The translations under genes and the position numbers were made by a program. A stretch of DNA of 52,475 bases, taken from NCBI GenBank assembly GCA_900548385.1, contig URKJ01000036.1, positions 1-52,475 on the forward strand. The letters are read 5' to 3'. A model generated the notes under the pieces. The model did no database searches. It was not told the DNA's origin and was given only the letters and a program-made list of their open reading frames with translations. How positions within the stretch are numbered: position 1 is the first letter of the stretch; each line of letters opens with the position of its first letter. Shown piece by piece: positions 8,320 to 16,636 of this stretch. The DNA is from an uncultured bacterium (GTDB lineage Bacteria > Verrucomicrobiota > Lentisphaeria > Victivallales > UBA1829).

Positions 8320-9177
8320 TCAACGATCCCGGACGGCAGGACCCGTTGAAGCATCCAGTTCCCGCCTGCACTCCCGCCGGTACGCCGTCGGCGTACACCC
8401 GCAGTGCAGACGGAAAAAGTTTGAAAACGCAAAGAGATTCGGATAGCCCATGAATTCCGCGATCTCCCCGATTCTCATATCGGAAAACTCAAGATAATGG
8501 GCGGCGATCTGTGCCCGTTCCCGGTCAATCAGCGCTTTCGCGGAAAATCCGCACTCCTTCTTCAGGAGACCGGAAAGATACCCGGCGGAATAACCGCAGT
8601 TTTCCGCAAGTTCCCTGACGGACAGAGGAGTTCCGTGCCGCTGGCGGAGCAGTTTTTTCACCTGCTGAAACAACGGGGTTTCACGCCGGTCCACCCCCAG
8701 TACATAACGGGAGAACAACCCCAGCAGAAGCGATTCCACCAGGACCGTGTTGTAGGCGCTCTCATCGCAAACCAGATTTTCGCCGCTGAAAATATGACGG
8801 TTCGGGAATGTCGCAGTCAGGAGCTCCCGGACCGCATGGATGCCGCCGCGGGTTTCGCGGGAGGCGGGAATATGAATCGGCCCGGAGCCGCGCCCATCCA
8901 TCCCATGAACCTCGAACTTGAACGAAAATCCCACAAATTCCGTACGGCGGTAACGCAGAAGATGAGGAATTTCCGGCGGCACAAACAGAATATCTCCGGA
9001 ATTCAGTTCCCGTACATCATTCTTTCCCGTCACGAACTGCGCCCCGCCGGCTTCCGCAAGGTTCAACTGCCAGAACAAATGGGAATGCATCGGCAGTTTC
9101 AGCGCATTCGTATGACGATGATACTCCCAGTATTTCAGGGAAAGACGGATTATTCCGTCAGCCACTCCCGTTTCCAT
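8320..9177 (-). CDS. AraC-family transcriptional regulator
   Basis: A 285-residue regulator with an N-terminal cupin sensor and a C-terminal pair of helix-turn-helix motifs. The cupin shows the metal/sugar pocket pattern HSHLFWQLNLAEAG followed by GDILFVPPEIPHLL. The HTH region includes VRELAENCGYSAGYLSGLLK, then IGEIAEFMGYPNLFAFSNFF and the usual end CTPTAYRREC. Proteins of this class activate adjacent sugar-use genes when bound to sugar. The ATG at 9177 is preferred because GAAGGTG lies 6 bases upstream; a GTG at 9186 overlaps that ribosome site. It heads a same-strand series ending at 2185 and is the probable regulator of it. The gap to the next gene (8233-8319) is short and AT-rich and could hold an internal promoter. 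Confidence 0.9.
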   Translation of the reverse strand: METGVADGIIRLSLKYWEYHRHTNALKLPMHSHLFWQLNLAEAGGAQFVTGKNDVRELNSGDILFVPPEIPHLLRYRRTEFVGFSFKFEVHGMDGRGSGPIHIPASRETRGGIHAVRELLTATFPNRHIFSGENLVCDESAYNTVLVESLLLGLFSRYVLGVDRRETPLFQQVKKLLRQRHGTPLSVRELAENCGYSAGYLSGLLKKECGFSAKALIDRERAQIAAHYLEFSDMRIGEIAEFMGYPNLFAFSNFFRLHCGCTPTAYRRECRRELDASTGPAVRDR

Positions 9178-9402
9178 AACGCACACCTTCTTATTGACTC
9201 TTCCGCTTCATGACATTCCATGCCCTGCCGTTTTACTCCAGGGTTTCATAAGATAGCACATGTTCTGCAGGATTGCCAGTATCATTTTGCATGGATTCGC
9301 ATCATCTCTGCCGGTTTGCCGGACGGTGTTCTATGATTTTTCAATCAATCCGCGGCATCGGCGACACAATCGTCTATCTCCGGACGGCATAACGCGCCGC
9401 GA

Positions 9403-9430
9403 TTGATTTTTGCGCTATTCATGCTATATT
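9403..9430 (+). promoter_or_regulatory. Putative sigma70-type promoter for purB
   Basis: TTGATT (9403-9408) and TATATT (9425-9430) are separated by 16 bases. Transcription would start near 9437, about 40 bases before the purB ATG, with CGGAGG at 9461-9466 as ribosome site. The rest of the 9178-9476 divergent gap shows nothing else I can name. Confidence 0.6.
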
Positions 9431-9476
9431 ATTCCGCAAATTGCAAGGATCAAAAATTATCGGAGGATAAGATCAC

Positions 9477-10916
9477 ATGAACGGCAACAACACCTACAAG
9501 AGTCCGCTGACCGACCGCTACGCCGGAGCGGAAATGAGCTTCAACTGGTCCCCGCAGCGCAAACATTCCACCTGGCGCCGTCTGTGGGTCGCCCTCGCGG
9601 AGTCCGAAAAGGAACTCGGCCTGCCCATCACGCAGGAACAGATCGACCAGATGAAAGCCCATCTCGACGATATTGATTTTGAAGCCGTTGCCCGGAAAGA
9701 GTCCGAACTCCGCCATGACGTCATGAGCCATATCCATGTGTTCGGGACCCAGTGCCCCGCCGCAATGCCGATCATCCATCTCGGTGCGACCAGCTGTTTC
9801 GTCACCGACAACACCGAGATCATCCAGATGCGCGACGGACTCAGGATCATTCTCGGCAAACTCCTCAAAGTTGCCGGAATCCTCGCGGAAAATGCGGAAA
9901 AATACAAAAATATGCCGACCCTCGGCTTCACGCATTACCAGCCCGCACAGCTGACGACCGTCGGCAAGCGCTTTGCGCTCTATCTTCAGGATTTCACGTT
10001 CGACATCGAACGCATCGAAGAAGAGATCGAACGCATCCCCATGCGCGGTGTCAAGGGAACCACCGGAACCCAGGCCAGCTTCATGGAACTGTTCCACGGC
10101 GACCATGAAAAGATCCGCCAGCTCGACCGGCTCGTCGCTTCCAAAATGGGATTTGAAAAGACCGTCGCGCTCAGCGGACAGACCTATTCGCGCAAAATCG
10201 ACTACTTCGTGCTTTCCGCGCTCTCCGGCATCGCGCAGTCCGCGTACAAATTCGCGGGCGACATCCGTCTGCTGGCAAACCTCAAGGAAATCGAAGAGCC
10301 GTTCGAGAAAAAGCAGGTCGGTTCCAGCGCAATGGCATACAAACGCAATCCGATGCGTTCCGAACGGATCTGCGCGCTCTCCCGCTACCTGATGAACATG
10401 CCGCTCAACGCAGCCCAGACCCATGCGGTTCAATGGTTCGAACGCACGCTCGACGACTCTGCGAACCGCCGTCTTTCCCTGCCCGAAGCGTTCCTCACCG
10501 CCGATATTATTCTCTCGCTCGTCGCAAACGTGGCGAACGGAATGCAGGTCTGGCCGAAAGTCATTGAAAACCATGTCATGGCGGAACTCCCGTTCATGGC
10601 GACCGAAAACATTCTCATGGCGGCAGTCAGCGCAGGCGGAAACCGGCAGGAGCTGCACGAAGCGATCCGTCAGCATTCGATGGACGCCGGACGCCGCGTA
10701 AAAGCGGAAGGCGCGCCGAACGACCTGATCGAACGCCTCGCCGCCGATCCGCTGTTCGCCAAAGTCTCCCCGAAATTCCATGAGATCCTCGCTCCGGCGC
10801 AATTTGTGGGACGCGCTCCGCAGCAGGTCGACGACTTCATCCGCAGCGTGTTCGAACCGCTGAAACAGCGTCTCGCAAAGTATGAAAACGTCAAAATGGA
10901 CGCGATCAACGTTTAA
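9477..10916 (+). CDS. purB: Adenylosuccinate lyase
   Basis: A 479-residue enzyme of the fumarase/aspartase superfamily. It catalyses two steps of purine synthesis: SAICAR to AICAR plus fumarate, and adenylosuccinate to AMP plus fumarate. The family signature is present as GSSAMAYKRNPMRSE (from about residue 282), with the flexible-loop Ser283 or Ser284. The upstream catalytic-histidine segment is FTHYQPAQLT (His153), and the sequence GTTGTQASF is of the long, eukaryote-like PurB subtype. It has its own promoter and CGGAGG 11 bases before the ATG. The rluB-like gene follows after 24 bases on the same strand, so the two are probably co-transcribed. Cytoplasmic and expected to be essential for adenine nucleotide synthesis. 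Confidence 0.95.
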   Translation: MNGNNTYKSPLTDRYAGAEMSFNWSPQRKHSTWRRLWVALAESEKELGLPITQEQIDQMKAHLDDIDFEAVARKESELRHDVMSHIHVFGTQCPAAMPIIHLGATSCFVTDNTEIIQMRDGLRIILGKLLKVAGILAENAEKYKNMPTLGFTHYQPAQLTTVGKRFALYLQDFTFDIERIEEEIERIPMRGVKGTTGTQASFMELFHGDHEKIRQLDRLVASKMGFEKTVALSGQTYSRKIDYFVLSALSGIAQSAYKFAGDIRLLANLKEIEEPFEKKQVGSSAMAYKRNPMRSERICALSRYLMNMPLNAAQTHAVQWFERTLDDSANRRLSLPEAFLTADIILSLVANVANGMQVWPKVIENHVMAELPFMATENILMAAVSAGGNRQELHEAIRQHSMDAGRRVKAEGAPNDLIERLAADPLFAKVSPKFHEILAPAQFVGRAPQQVDDFIRSVFEPLKQRLAKYENVKMDAINV

Positions 10917-10940
10917 TTTCTTACGGAAAGCGGTTTTGCC

Positions 10941-11807
10941 ATGGAACAATCGGACAAGAATTTAATGAATCTGACCAAACGGCTGGCGACGGCGGGCGTC
11001 GCCTCCAGGCGCAAAGCCGCCGAACTCATCAAAAACGGCGAAGTGACCGTCAACGGGAAGGTTGAGACCAACCCGGCGACTCTTGTTTCGCCGTCGGACA
11101 AGATCCGCGTGGAAGGCTCCGCTGTGGCGGGCTCCGCGGAGCATGTCTACATCATGCTCAACAAACCACGCGGATACGTCTGCACCAACGAGGACCCGCA
11201 CGCAAAGAAAAAGGCGATCGACCTGATCCGGCTGCACAAGCCGGTCCGTCTGTTCTCCGCCGGACGGCTTGACAAAGACAGCGAAGGGCTCATCATCTTT
11301 ACCAACGACGGGAAATTCGCGGATCGTCTGACGCATCCCCGCAATGAGATCTTCAAGACTTACGCGCTTTCCGCAGAACGTCCGTTTACCGATGACGAAC
11401 TCCAGCAGATGGTGGACGGTATCGAAGACGACGGCGAAACGCTGAGCGCGGAAGAGGTCTGGCAAGCCGGGGAACGCAAGTTCATGATCGTGCTCGCGGA
11501 AGGGAAAAACCGCGAAATCCGCCGGATGGTGGAAGCGCTCGGCAACCACACCAAACGGCTGGAGCGCATGGCGATCGGCGATCTCCGCCGCGGAATGCTC
11601 AAACCGGGAGAATGGCGGTTCATGACGCGCCGGGATATTGCCCGCATTCTGATGCTGGACGAAAACGACCCCGAAGTCGAACAGTTCAGCGCAAATCTCC
11701 GCCGTACCCCCGCCCATCCCGTCCGGGGGCACTACGACGACCACCGCCGCAGACAACAACGCGCTCCGCGCCGTCCTTCCCGCGAAAGCGACGACCGGTT
11801 CGAATGA
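10941..11807 (+). CDS. rluB: RluB/RsuA-family 23S/16S rRNA pseudouridine synthase
   Basis: A 288-residue RNA-modifying enzyme. Residues about 10-58 form an S4 RNA-binding domain (RLATAGVASRRKAAELI). Residues about 68-235 form the pseudouridine synthase core with catalytic Asp111 in GRLDKDSEGL and the GKNREIRRM motif. This family converts specific uridines in rRNA to pseudouridine. A basic tail rich in Arg and His (DDHRRRQQRAPRRPSRESDD) is extra and probably helps RNA binding. The gene follows purB by 24 bases and its stop overlaps the next ATG as ATGA. The exact target (RluB, RluE, RluF or RsuA type) cannot be told by eye; RluB is favoured by length and the N-terminal S4 domain. Confidence 0.82.
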   Translation: MEQSDKNLMNLTKRLATAGVASRRKAAELIKNGEVTVNGKVETNPATLVSPSDKIRVEGSAVAGSAEHVYIMLNKPRGYVCTNEDPHAKKKAIDLIRLHKPVRLFSAGRLDKDSEGLIIFTNDGKFADRLTHPRNEIFKTYALSAERPFTDDELQQMVDGIEDDGETLSAEEVWQAGERKFMIVLAEGKNREIRRMVEALGNHTKRLERMAIGDLRRGMLKPGEWRFMTRRDIARILMLDENDPEVEQFSANLRRTPAHPVRGHYDDHRRRQQRAPRRPSRESDDRFE

Positions 11808-12466
11808 TCCTGCGGGAGCTGTCGTTTCGCGGAACACCGCTGGCGCTTGTGGAACAGCATCACCATGTGCTGCTCCCGTGGGCGCGCCATGTCCGGCGGA
11901 CCGGACGGAGCTGTCACGCTGTCACGCTCGACCACCATACCGACGTTCTTCCCGCGTTCAGCCGATCCGGAACAAAAGGAAATTTCGATTTTTCCTCCGA
12001 TGAAGCGGTCTGTTCCGCTCTGTCGCTTCTGCGGCACGACGAACATATCGACTGGGCGCTCCGGGCGGGAATCCTGCACTCCGCACGGATTCTGTCCCAC
12101 GAAAATTTCACGGAATGCGCCCATCCGGCAATGAGCGTCAGCCGGGATGCTCTCTGGCCGGAACCGCAGGAGATCCTCAACGGCTCCGAACAGGCTGTCA
12201 AAGCGGCGGAACAGGTTCTGGAAACCGACTGTCTGCGCCGTCAGCTCCCCGCGCTTGCGGACCCGCTGATTCTGGACATTGATCTGGATAACTTTCTCTG
12301 CGAACGGGCTCTGCATCCGCAGGATCCTTCGTTTTTTCTCGCTCTGGCAGAGCGGGCGGAACTGATTACAGTTTCCCTGGAACGCGACTGGGTGCGATGC
12401 CTGCGGTTCCGCGGCGAAACAATCACGGCGGACTCCCTGTTCGAGAGTCTGCTGCGCCTCGCATAG
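11804..12466 (+). CDS. UPF0489-family protein
   Basis: A 220-residue protein resembling the UPF0489 family, whose members adopt an arginase/deacetylase-like fold with conserved acidic and histidine residues that could bind metal. Visible motifs are EQHHHVLLPW (residues 17-26), LDHHTDVLP (42-50) and LDIDLDNF in the second half, a pattern of spaced His and Asp typical of the family. The function of the family is unknown. The start at 11804 overlaps the preceding stop by 4 bases; an in-frame upstream extension to 11612 lies entirely within the pseudouridine synthase gene and is a shadow. Translational coupling suggests steady co-expression with rRNA modification, though the functional link is unclear. 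Confidence 0.75.
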   Translation: MILRELSFRGTPLALVEQHHHVLLPWARHVRRTGRSCHAVTLDHHTDVLPAFSRSGTKGNFDFSSDEAVCSALSLLRHDEHIDWALRAGILHSARILSHENFTECAHPAMSVSRDALWPEPQEILNGSEQAVKAAEQVLETDCLRRQLPALADPLILDIDLDNFLCERALHPQDPSFFLALAERAELITVSLERDWVRCLRFRGETITADSLFESLLRLA

Positions 12467-12499
12467 ACTCAAAATTCAAATAAACAAGGAGACCCGACC

Positions 12500-13309
12500 A
12501 TGCGTATTTTTCATGTACTGGCAACCGGAGCGGCACTGCTCTCCCTGCTCTGCGGCTGTACAACCCGCTTTGAACAACAGAATTTTCCGGCGGAACTTCA
12601 CCCGGCACCGGACACGGTTGCCGTTTTTCATACGCCGGGCAATCCAGTCTGGACCGTCTACGGCAACGACAAGGCGGCAGAGCGGCGTTTCGTTCCATGC
12701 TCCACGTTCAAAATCGTCTCAACCCTGATGGGACTTGACGCAGGAATCGTTTCCGGCCCGGAATCCAGGCTGGGATACGACGGTACCCGGCATGAATACG
12801 ACAGCTGGAATGCGGACCTGCCGCTGAACGACGCATTCCGCCTGTCGTGCGTCTGGTACTACAAAAAACTGATCGGACGGATGGAAAAATCCTATGTGCA
12901 GAACGTTCTTGACCGTCTGCATTACGGCAACCGCAACATTTCCGTATGGAACAGCAACGGACACAACGTGTTCTGGATCGAATCCAGTCTTCTGATCTCC
13001 CCCGTCGAACAGGTGAACGTGCTGGAACGGATCTTTTCCGGACGGTCCGGATTCCGCACGGAGCATGTCGCGATTCTGAAACAGTGCATGCGGCGGGGCA
13101 ATGCCGGAGCATTCGCGTTTTACGGCAAAACCGGCACCGGGCGCAATCACAACAGCAACCGTCTGGAAGCCTGGTTTGTCGGCTTTGCGGAACATCCGGA
13201 CGGACGAATCCTTTATTTTGCCGCCCATGCGGCAGATCCGGAGCGCAACGTTTCCAGTGCCGAACTGCAGGAAAAGATCCGTCAGCTCATCTGCCGGTCT
13301 GTCCCCTGA
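12500..13309 (+). CDS. Class D (OXA-like) beta-lactamase family lipoprotein
   Basis: A 269-residue protein with a lipoprotein signal peptide (lipobox LCGC, Cys20) and every core motif of class D serine beta-lactamases: Ser68-Thr-Phe-Lys71 (PCSTFK), Ser116-Cys-Val118 (LSCVWYY), Tyr142-Gly-Asn144 and Lys210-Thr-Gly (YGKTGTG). FWIESSLLISPVEQV matches the class D pattern after the YGN motif. In this class Lys71 is carboxylated and activates Ser68 to hydrolyse penicillins and sometimes carbapenems. BlaR-type sensors share the fold, but no membrane or protease domain is attached here. AAGGAGA lies about 9 bases before the ATG. There is no transposon or integron nearby, so it looks chromosomal. Activity on drugs is not shown by sequence. 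Confidence 0.85.
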   Translation: MRIFHVLATGAALLSLLCGCTTRFEQQNFPAELHPAPDTVAVFHTPGNPVWTVYGNDKAAERRFVPCSTFKIVSTLMGLDAGIVSGPESRLGYDGTRHEYDSWNADLPLNDAFRLSCVWYYKKLIGRMEKSYVQNVLDRLHYGNRNISVWNSNGHNVFWIESSLLISPVEQVNVLERIFSGRSGFRTEHVAILKQCMRRGNAGAFAFYGKTGTGRNHNSNRLEAWFVGFAEHPDGRILYFAAHAADPERNVSSAELQEKIRQLICRSVP

Positions 13310-13459
13310 TCAGGCGGATTCCCGCTGCTCGGGCGAGAACTCCTCCACCCGCAGTTCCGCGGGAACGGCTGCCGGTTCCCGTTGTTCCAATTCCAGTTCA
13401 AAGCCGTAAGCGCGGGCGAACTCCCGCAGCTCCGCAATCTCCTGTTCCGTATATTTCAT
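13310..13459 (-). CDS. 49-residue acidic microprotein
   Basis: A minus-strand reading frame of 50 codons starts at an ATG (13459) preceded by AGGAGGTACGAT, a near-ideal ribosome site. It encodes a Glu-rich peptide (MKYTEQEIAELREFARAYGF at the start, VPAELRVEEFSPEQRESA at the end) predicted to be helical, without signal peptide or Cys. Its stop (13310-13312) directly abuts the stop of the convergent beta-lactamase gene. No family is recognised. It is downstream of the decarboxylase gene on the same strand but separated by a terminator. Confidence 0.6.
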   Translation of the reverse strand: MKYTEQEIAELREFARAYGFELELEQREPAAVPAELRVEEFSPEQRESA

Positions 13460-13554
13460 ATCGTACCTCCTATCCGGTATGAGAAACAATATACTCCCGT
13501 ATCGTTATGATCCGGTTTGGACACGGTGTCATCTCCATTAAATCATCCTGCGAC

Positions 13555-13590
13555 AAAAACGGCGGCGGAACCGTTACGCTCCGCCGCCGT
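13555..13590 (-). terminator. Rho-independent terminator after the decarboxylase gene
   Basis: An 11-bp GC-rich stem (arms 13559-13569 and 13580-13590, core CGGCGGCGGA/TCCGCCGCCG) with a 10-base loop. On the minus strand it is followed by a run of T (plus-strand A run 13555-13559). It lies 25 bases after the decarboxylase stop. Confidence 0.85.
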
Positions 13591-13614
13591 GAATCATCCG
13601 GAACCGGACGCAAC

Positions 13615-14886
13615 TTATTTTTTGCGCGGACCGACCGTTGCAAGACGGGAATTGATGTTGATGTTCGAACTCTCAAGTCCCGGTTTCTGACCGTGCAAGT
13701 CAAAATCGATATTGACATGCGGGCCAAAGATCAGACAGTACGTCGAACCGCCGAAGTGGAACATGCCCGTTTCCTGTCCTTTCCGGATATGCTGTCCCTG
13801 GAACACGGAAATGTCACAGGTCGAAACCTCCGCCATACCGATGGCGACGAATGCCATCAATCCGATATCCGGATTGTCCGCCTCAATATAGATGACCGCA
13901 CGGGTGGCGATTTCCGCCAGATAGCCCTGCGAATCATTCGGAGCGGACGGGTCGAAACCGACGCTGCGGGATTCCGAATAGTAGGTTCCGGGAATGACTT
14001 CCGTCTTGACGACGCGTCCCGAAATCGGCGAATGCCAGCGGTGATAACTCAATGCACTCAGGAACGCCTGATAAACCGTTCCGCCGACGAAGTGATTGGC
14101 GCGCGGATCGTTGTTCAGCAGGAATCTCAGCGCATACGGCTGTGCCTTGATCCAGAACTTATCCAGCAGCTGGACGTTGCGGGCAATCGCGAACGGCGCG
14201 GATTCACAGGCGTTGGCGATCACGGCGTCATTATCCGGTTCCGCGACCGGACGGACACCTTCCCGGAACTGGCGGATGAAGAAGTCGTCCCATGATTTGA
14301 AACCGTAATGCGGTTTCGACGGATCGCAGACGAATTCCTGCGCGAAAGTCGGCATCGCCTTGCGGGCGTCCTCGCCGAACCAGCCGTGTCTCGGATCGTC
14401 GCTCAGCACGCTGGCGCTTTCAGGCGAACGCAGGAAGGTCCCCCATTCGTCGAGAATCGCTTTGATGTGCCGGTTGACCTTGCGGTCGATAAACGCCGCC
14501 CAACCGCCTTCCGTCGCCATGGACCAGTCGAGAATCGCGTTGAACGGAAATCCGACAAGCCCGTTTTCCGCGTAACTCGGAGCATGGGTAAGAATCACGT
14601 TGAACAGTCTCAGCATGTGCTGATAGTCGCGGACCTGCGGAAGCCCGGTCGGCGATGTGGTCCGGTCTTTCGGCACTTCGCTGAACATCTGCGTAAAGAA
14701 CATATACGCTTCCGCATCGTTTTCAATAAAGTTTTTCAGGTCTTCAACGACCGGTTTCAGCGGGCCGGTGTCTTTTTCCGCCTTGTTCATGATCATCCTC
14801 AGCCAGTCGGTAAGTGTCTTCTGGTCCTGCGGCATCCATTTTCCTGCGGCGAACATCTTGTGTTTCGGTTTGATTGCTGTGCTCAT
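13615..14886 (-). CDS. PSDC-domain phosphatidylserine-decarboxylase-family pyruvoyl enzyme
   Basis: A 423-residue protein with the two-part build of the phosphatidylserine decarboxylase-related subfamily: an N-terminal PSDC-like helical domain (about residues 20-150) and a C-terminal PSD catalytic domain. The self-cleavage site is FHFGGSTYCLIF; cleavage before Ser381 would create the pyruvoyl cofactor. SYHRWHSPISGRV carries the expected catalytic His. There is no signal peptide and no membrane helix, unlike classical membrane-bound Psd. This architecture is shared with fungal L-tryptophan decarboxylase PsiD, so the substrate may be a free amino acid and not a phospholipid. The ATG at 14886 follows AGGAGG by 6 bases; an ATG at 14901 overlaps that site. 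A terminator follows the gene. Confidence 0.82.
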   Translation of the reverse strand: MSTAIKPKHKMFAAGKWMPQDQKTLTDWLRMIMNKAEKDTGPLKPVVEDLKNFIENDAEAYMFFTQMFSEVPKDRTTSPTGLPQVRDYQHMLRLFNVILTHAPSYAENGLVGFPFNAILDWSMATEGGWAAFIDRKVNRHIKAILDEWGTFLRSPESASVLSDDPRHGWFGEDARKAMPTFAQEFVCDPSKPHYGFKSWDDFFIRQFREGVRPVAEPDNDAVIANACESAPFAIARNVQLLDKFWIKAQPYALRFLLNNDPRANHFVGGTVYQAFLSALSYHRWHSPISGRVVKTEVIPGTYYSESRSVGFDPSAPNDSQGYLAEIATRAVIYIEADNPDIGLMAFVAIGMAEVSTCDISVFQGQHIRKGQETGMFHFGGSTYCLIFGPHVNIDFDLHGQKPGLESSNININSRLATVGPRKK

Positions 14887-14954
14887 AATCCCCCTCCTCA
14901 TTGTTTGAGAGTATCCGGAACCGCGTTTTGCGGACCGGACGGTTTCTATGTTTC

Positions 14955-14979
14955 AATCGCAGCCACCCCGGCTGCGATT
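14955..14979. repeat. Inverted repeat upstream of the decarboxylase gene
   Basis: Perfect 10-bp arms AATCGCAGCC (14955-14964) and GGCTGCGATT (14970-14979) flank ACCCC. It is about 70 bases upstream of the decarboxylase ATG, so it is either an operator or a hairpin in the 5' leader. There is no T run, so a terminator is unlikely. Confidence 0.6.
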
Positions 14980-15262
14980 CAATTCATATTCCCCGGCATC
15001 GAACGGGCATGGAACAGTTCTGCGGAAAGCGGACGGATATAATACGATCAGCCTGATACGGCACATGTCGGAAATTCCCCCCTCAATCATAGTAAAACAG
15101 ATCCCCCATCTGTTGATGCTTTATGGAGAGAGACAGGCGGACAACAGCATTTGTTCCGTCTTTATCAAAAAAAATTGAAAAAAAGAGAATTGGTCCGCAA
15201 TGATGCCCTTGAAAAAAGGAATTTACTGTTTCCCGCATCCGCCAAAACCATCAAACACTATA

Positions 15263-15290
15263 GAAAACCCGTCCGGGGAAATCGGACGGG
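15263..15290 (-). terminator. Terminator of the pseudopilin/GH2/CE7 operon
   Basis: Arms CCCGTCCG (15268-15275) and CGGACGGG (15283-15290) form an 8-bp stem with a 7-base loop. On the minus strand a short TTTTC tract follows. It lies 19 bases after the stop of the esterase gene. Confidence 0.75.
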
Positions 15291-15308
15291 GCGGCGAAAG
15301 CTGCTGTT

Positions 15309-16595
15309 TTATTTTGTTTCCCAGATAAAGGTTTGAGAATTCGGATAGACAAGGTTATGAGTGCTGTTCTGAAACCACACGATTTTTTTCTTTCTGGTTC
15401 CCAGATTGTAATACAGCAGAGCGACTCCGGAGGGAGGACAGACTTCATCTCCCAGAGAAGCCCGCGGAATGGTCACGGGGCAATGAATCCGCCGACCGTG
15501 AAAAACCGAGTCATAGTACCCCAAAGCCGGTACATATTCCGGACGCCAACCGCCCAGCCGTCCCGCTCTCTTTCCGCCGAGATCGCAACACCATGGAATG
15601 TTTGCAACGACCTCGCTGACCGACGGGTCCAGCGATCCGGCCCAGAGCGCCTGCATGCCCCCCTGACTGCCGCCGGATGCCGTCAGATCCTGTCCGTTCC
15701 ATTGCGGAAGAGTCCGGATGAACTGAAGAGCCCGCATCACGCGCAACGCCATGCCGTTGAAATATGCCTTCTCCGGATCGGCATTCTGGAGAGGATCAAA
15801 GCCGTAACTCCTGCCGTTGGAATATGTTTTGTCGAAAAAACTGCTGTAATATGACCGGTCCTTTCCGAGATCATACCCATGAGCATTGACCTCAAAATAG
15901 ATCTGGTTGGCATTCCAGAGCCCCTTCGGGGGAGTCTGTACCGAGATTCCGTATCCCTGAAAATTGACACAAGCCGAAAGACTCTTTTCCGCAGCCCCCG
16001 CCGGGATGGCCAGATATCCGGTCACCGGACGGGGACCTGCGCAATTCACCGAGACCGCATAAATATCGAAATCCGCATTTTCCTCCGTCGTTTTGATTTT
16101 TGTCATCTCCGCATGAACCGGAACCGCGGCGAGGCGCTTTTTCTGTTTCTCCCAGAATGCATCAAAATCCTTTGGTTCTTCGGTTCCCGGCATCAGTTTT
16201 TCCGGTTCGACGCCGACGCCGCCTTCGAACTTCACCGTCCGTTTTTTCCCGTTTGCGTTCTTCCGTTTGACCAGTTTTCCCCTGTCGTTCAGCAGCAGAG
16301 CCTGAAGCTGAACGAATCCAGGCTGATTCAGACGGGTGGAGACTACGGCAGTTCCCCCTTTGGGAATTTTCTCAATGCCGCTCTCCTGTTTTCCATCGTC
16401 GCCGATCCGTGTCCATTTCAGCGAATAATACTCTGTTTCCGGGACATCCGCACCAAAATCGGTATCGAACAGGAACCGGATCGGCTCTCCCGGTGCATAG
16501 ACCGCTTTTTCGGTTCTGCCGAACGGAGTCTCCGCTCCGAAGGAGAGCTGGAAAACGGAAAAAAGAGCGAACAGATAGAAAAATGCTTTTCTCAT
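15309..16595 (-). CDS. Secreted CE7-type acetyl esterase (acetylxylan esterase / cephalosporin C deacetylase family)
   Basis: A 428-residue alpha/beta hydrolase with an N-terminal signal peptide (MRKAFFYLFALFSVFQLSFG) and an Ig-like extension of about 110 residues. The CE7 catalytic elements are in order: GGSQGG with Ser310, Asp383 in SLGDEVCPP, and His413 in NSTHN. The RGQ-type region is represented by NFQGYGIS. CE7 enzymes remove acetyl groups from oligosaccharides such as xylo-oligomers. The ATG at 16595 is chosen because it begins the signal peptide and follows AGGTGA; an upstream GTG (16640) is less likely. It is the last gene of the pseudopilin/GH2 operon, so it probably deacetylates the glycan that the GH2-like protein binds or cleaves. 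Confidence 0.85.
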   Translation of the reverse strand: MRKAFFYLFALFSVFQLSFGAETPFGRTEKAVYAPGEPIRFLFDTDFGADVPETEYYSLKWTRIGDDGKQESGIEKIPKGGTAVVSTRLNQPGFVQLQALLLNDRGKLVKRKNANGKKRTVKFEGGVGVEPEKLMPGTEEPKDFDAFWEKQKKRLAAVPVHAEMTKIKTTEENADFDIYAVSVNCAGPRPVTGYLAIPAGAAEKSLSACVNFQGYGISVQTPPKGLWNANQIYFEVNAHGYDLGKDRSYYSSFFDKTYSNGRSYGFDPLQNADPEKAYFNGMALRVMRALQFIRTLPQWNGQDLTASGGSQGGMQALWAGSLDPSVSEVVANIPWCCDLGGKRAGRLGGWRPEYVPALGYYDSVFHGRRIHCPVTIPRASLGDEVCPPSGVALLYYNLGTRKKKIVWFQNSTHNLVYPNSQTFIWETK

Positions 16596-16636
16596 GATTT
16601 CGATCACCTGCGTTTTATTCTTGCCGGATGGCATTC

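Larger units (their letters stand above)
14887..15308. other. Intergenic gap of 422 bases
   Basis: I see no credible gene. It contains an inverted repeat (14955-14979), AT-rich sequence at about 15040-15200 that probably carries the decarboxylase promoter on the minus strand (a possible TACTAT element near 15090), and the terminator of the esterase operon at 15263-15290. Confidence 0.6.

Noticed and set aside
9450..10949. Minus-strand 499-codon open frame
   Set aside because: Exact antisense of purB, no domains, His/Phe/Arg-rich shadow composition.
15151..15336. Plus-strand frame after the decarboxylase region
   Set aside because: Runs through the esterase terminator and has no ribosome site or conservation pattern.
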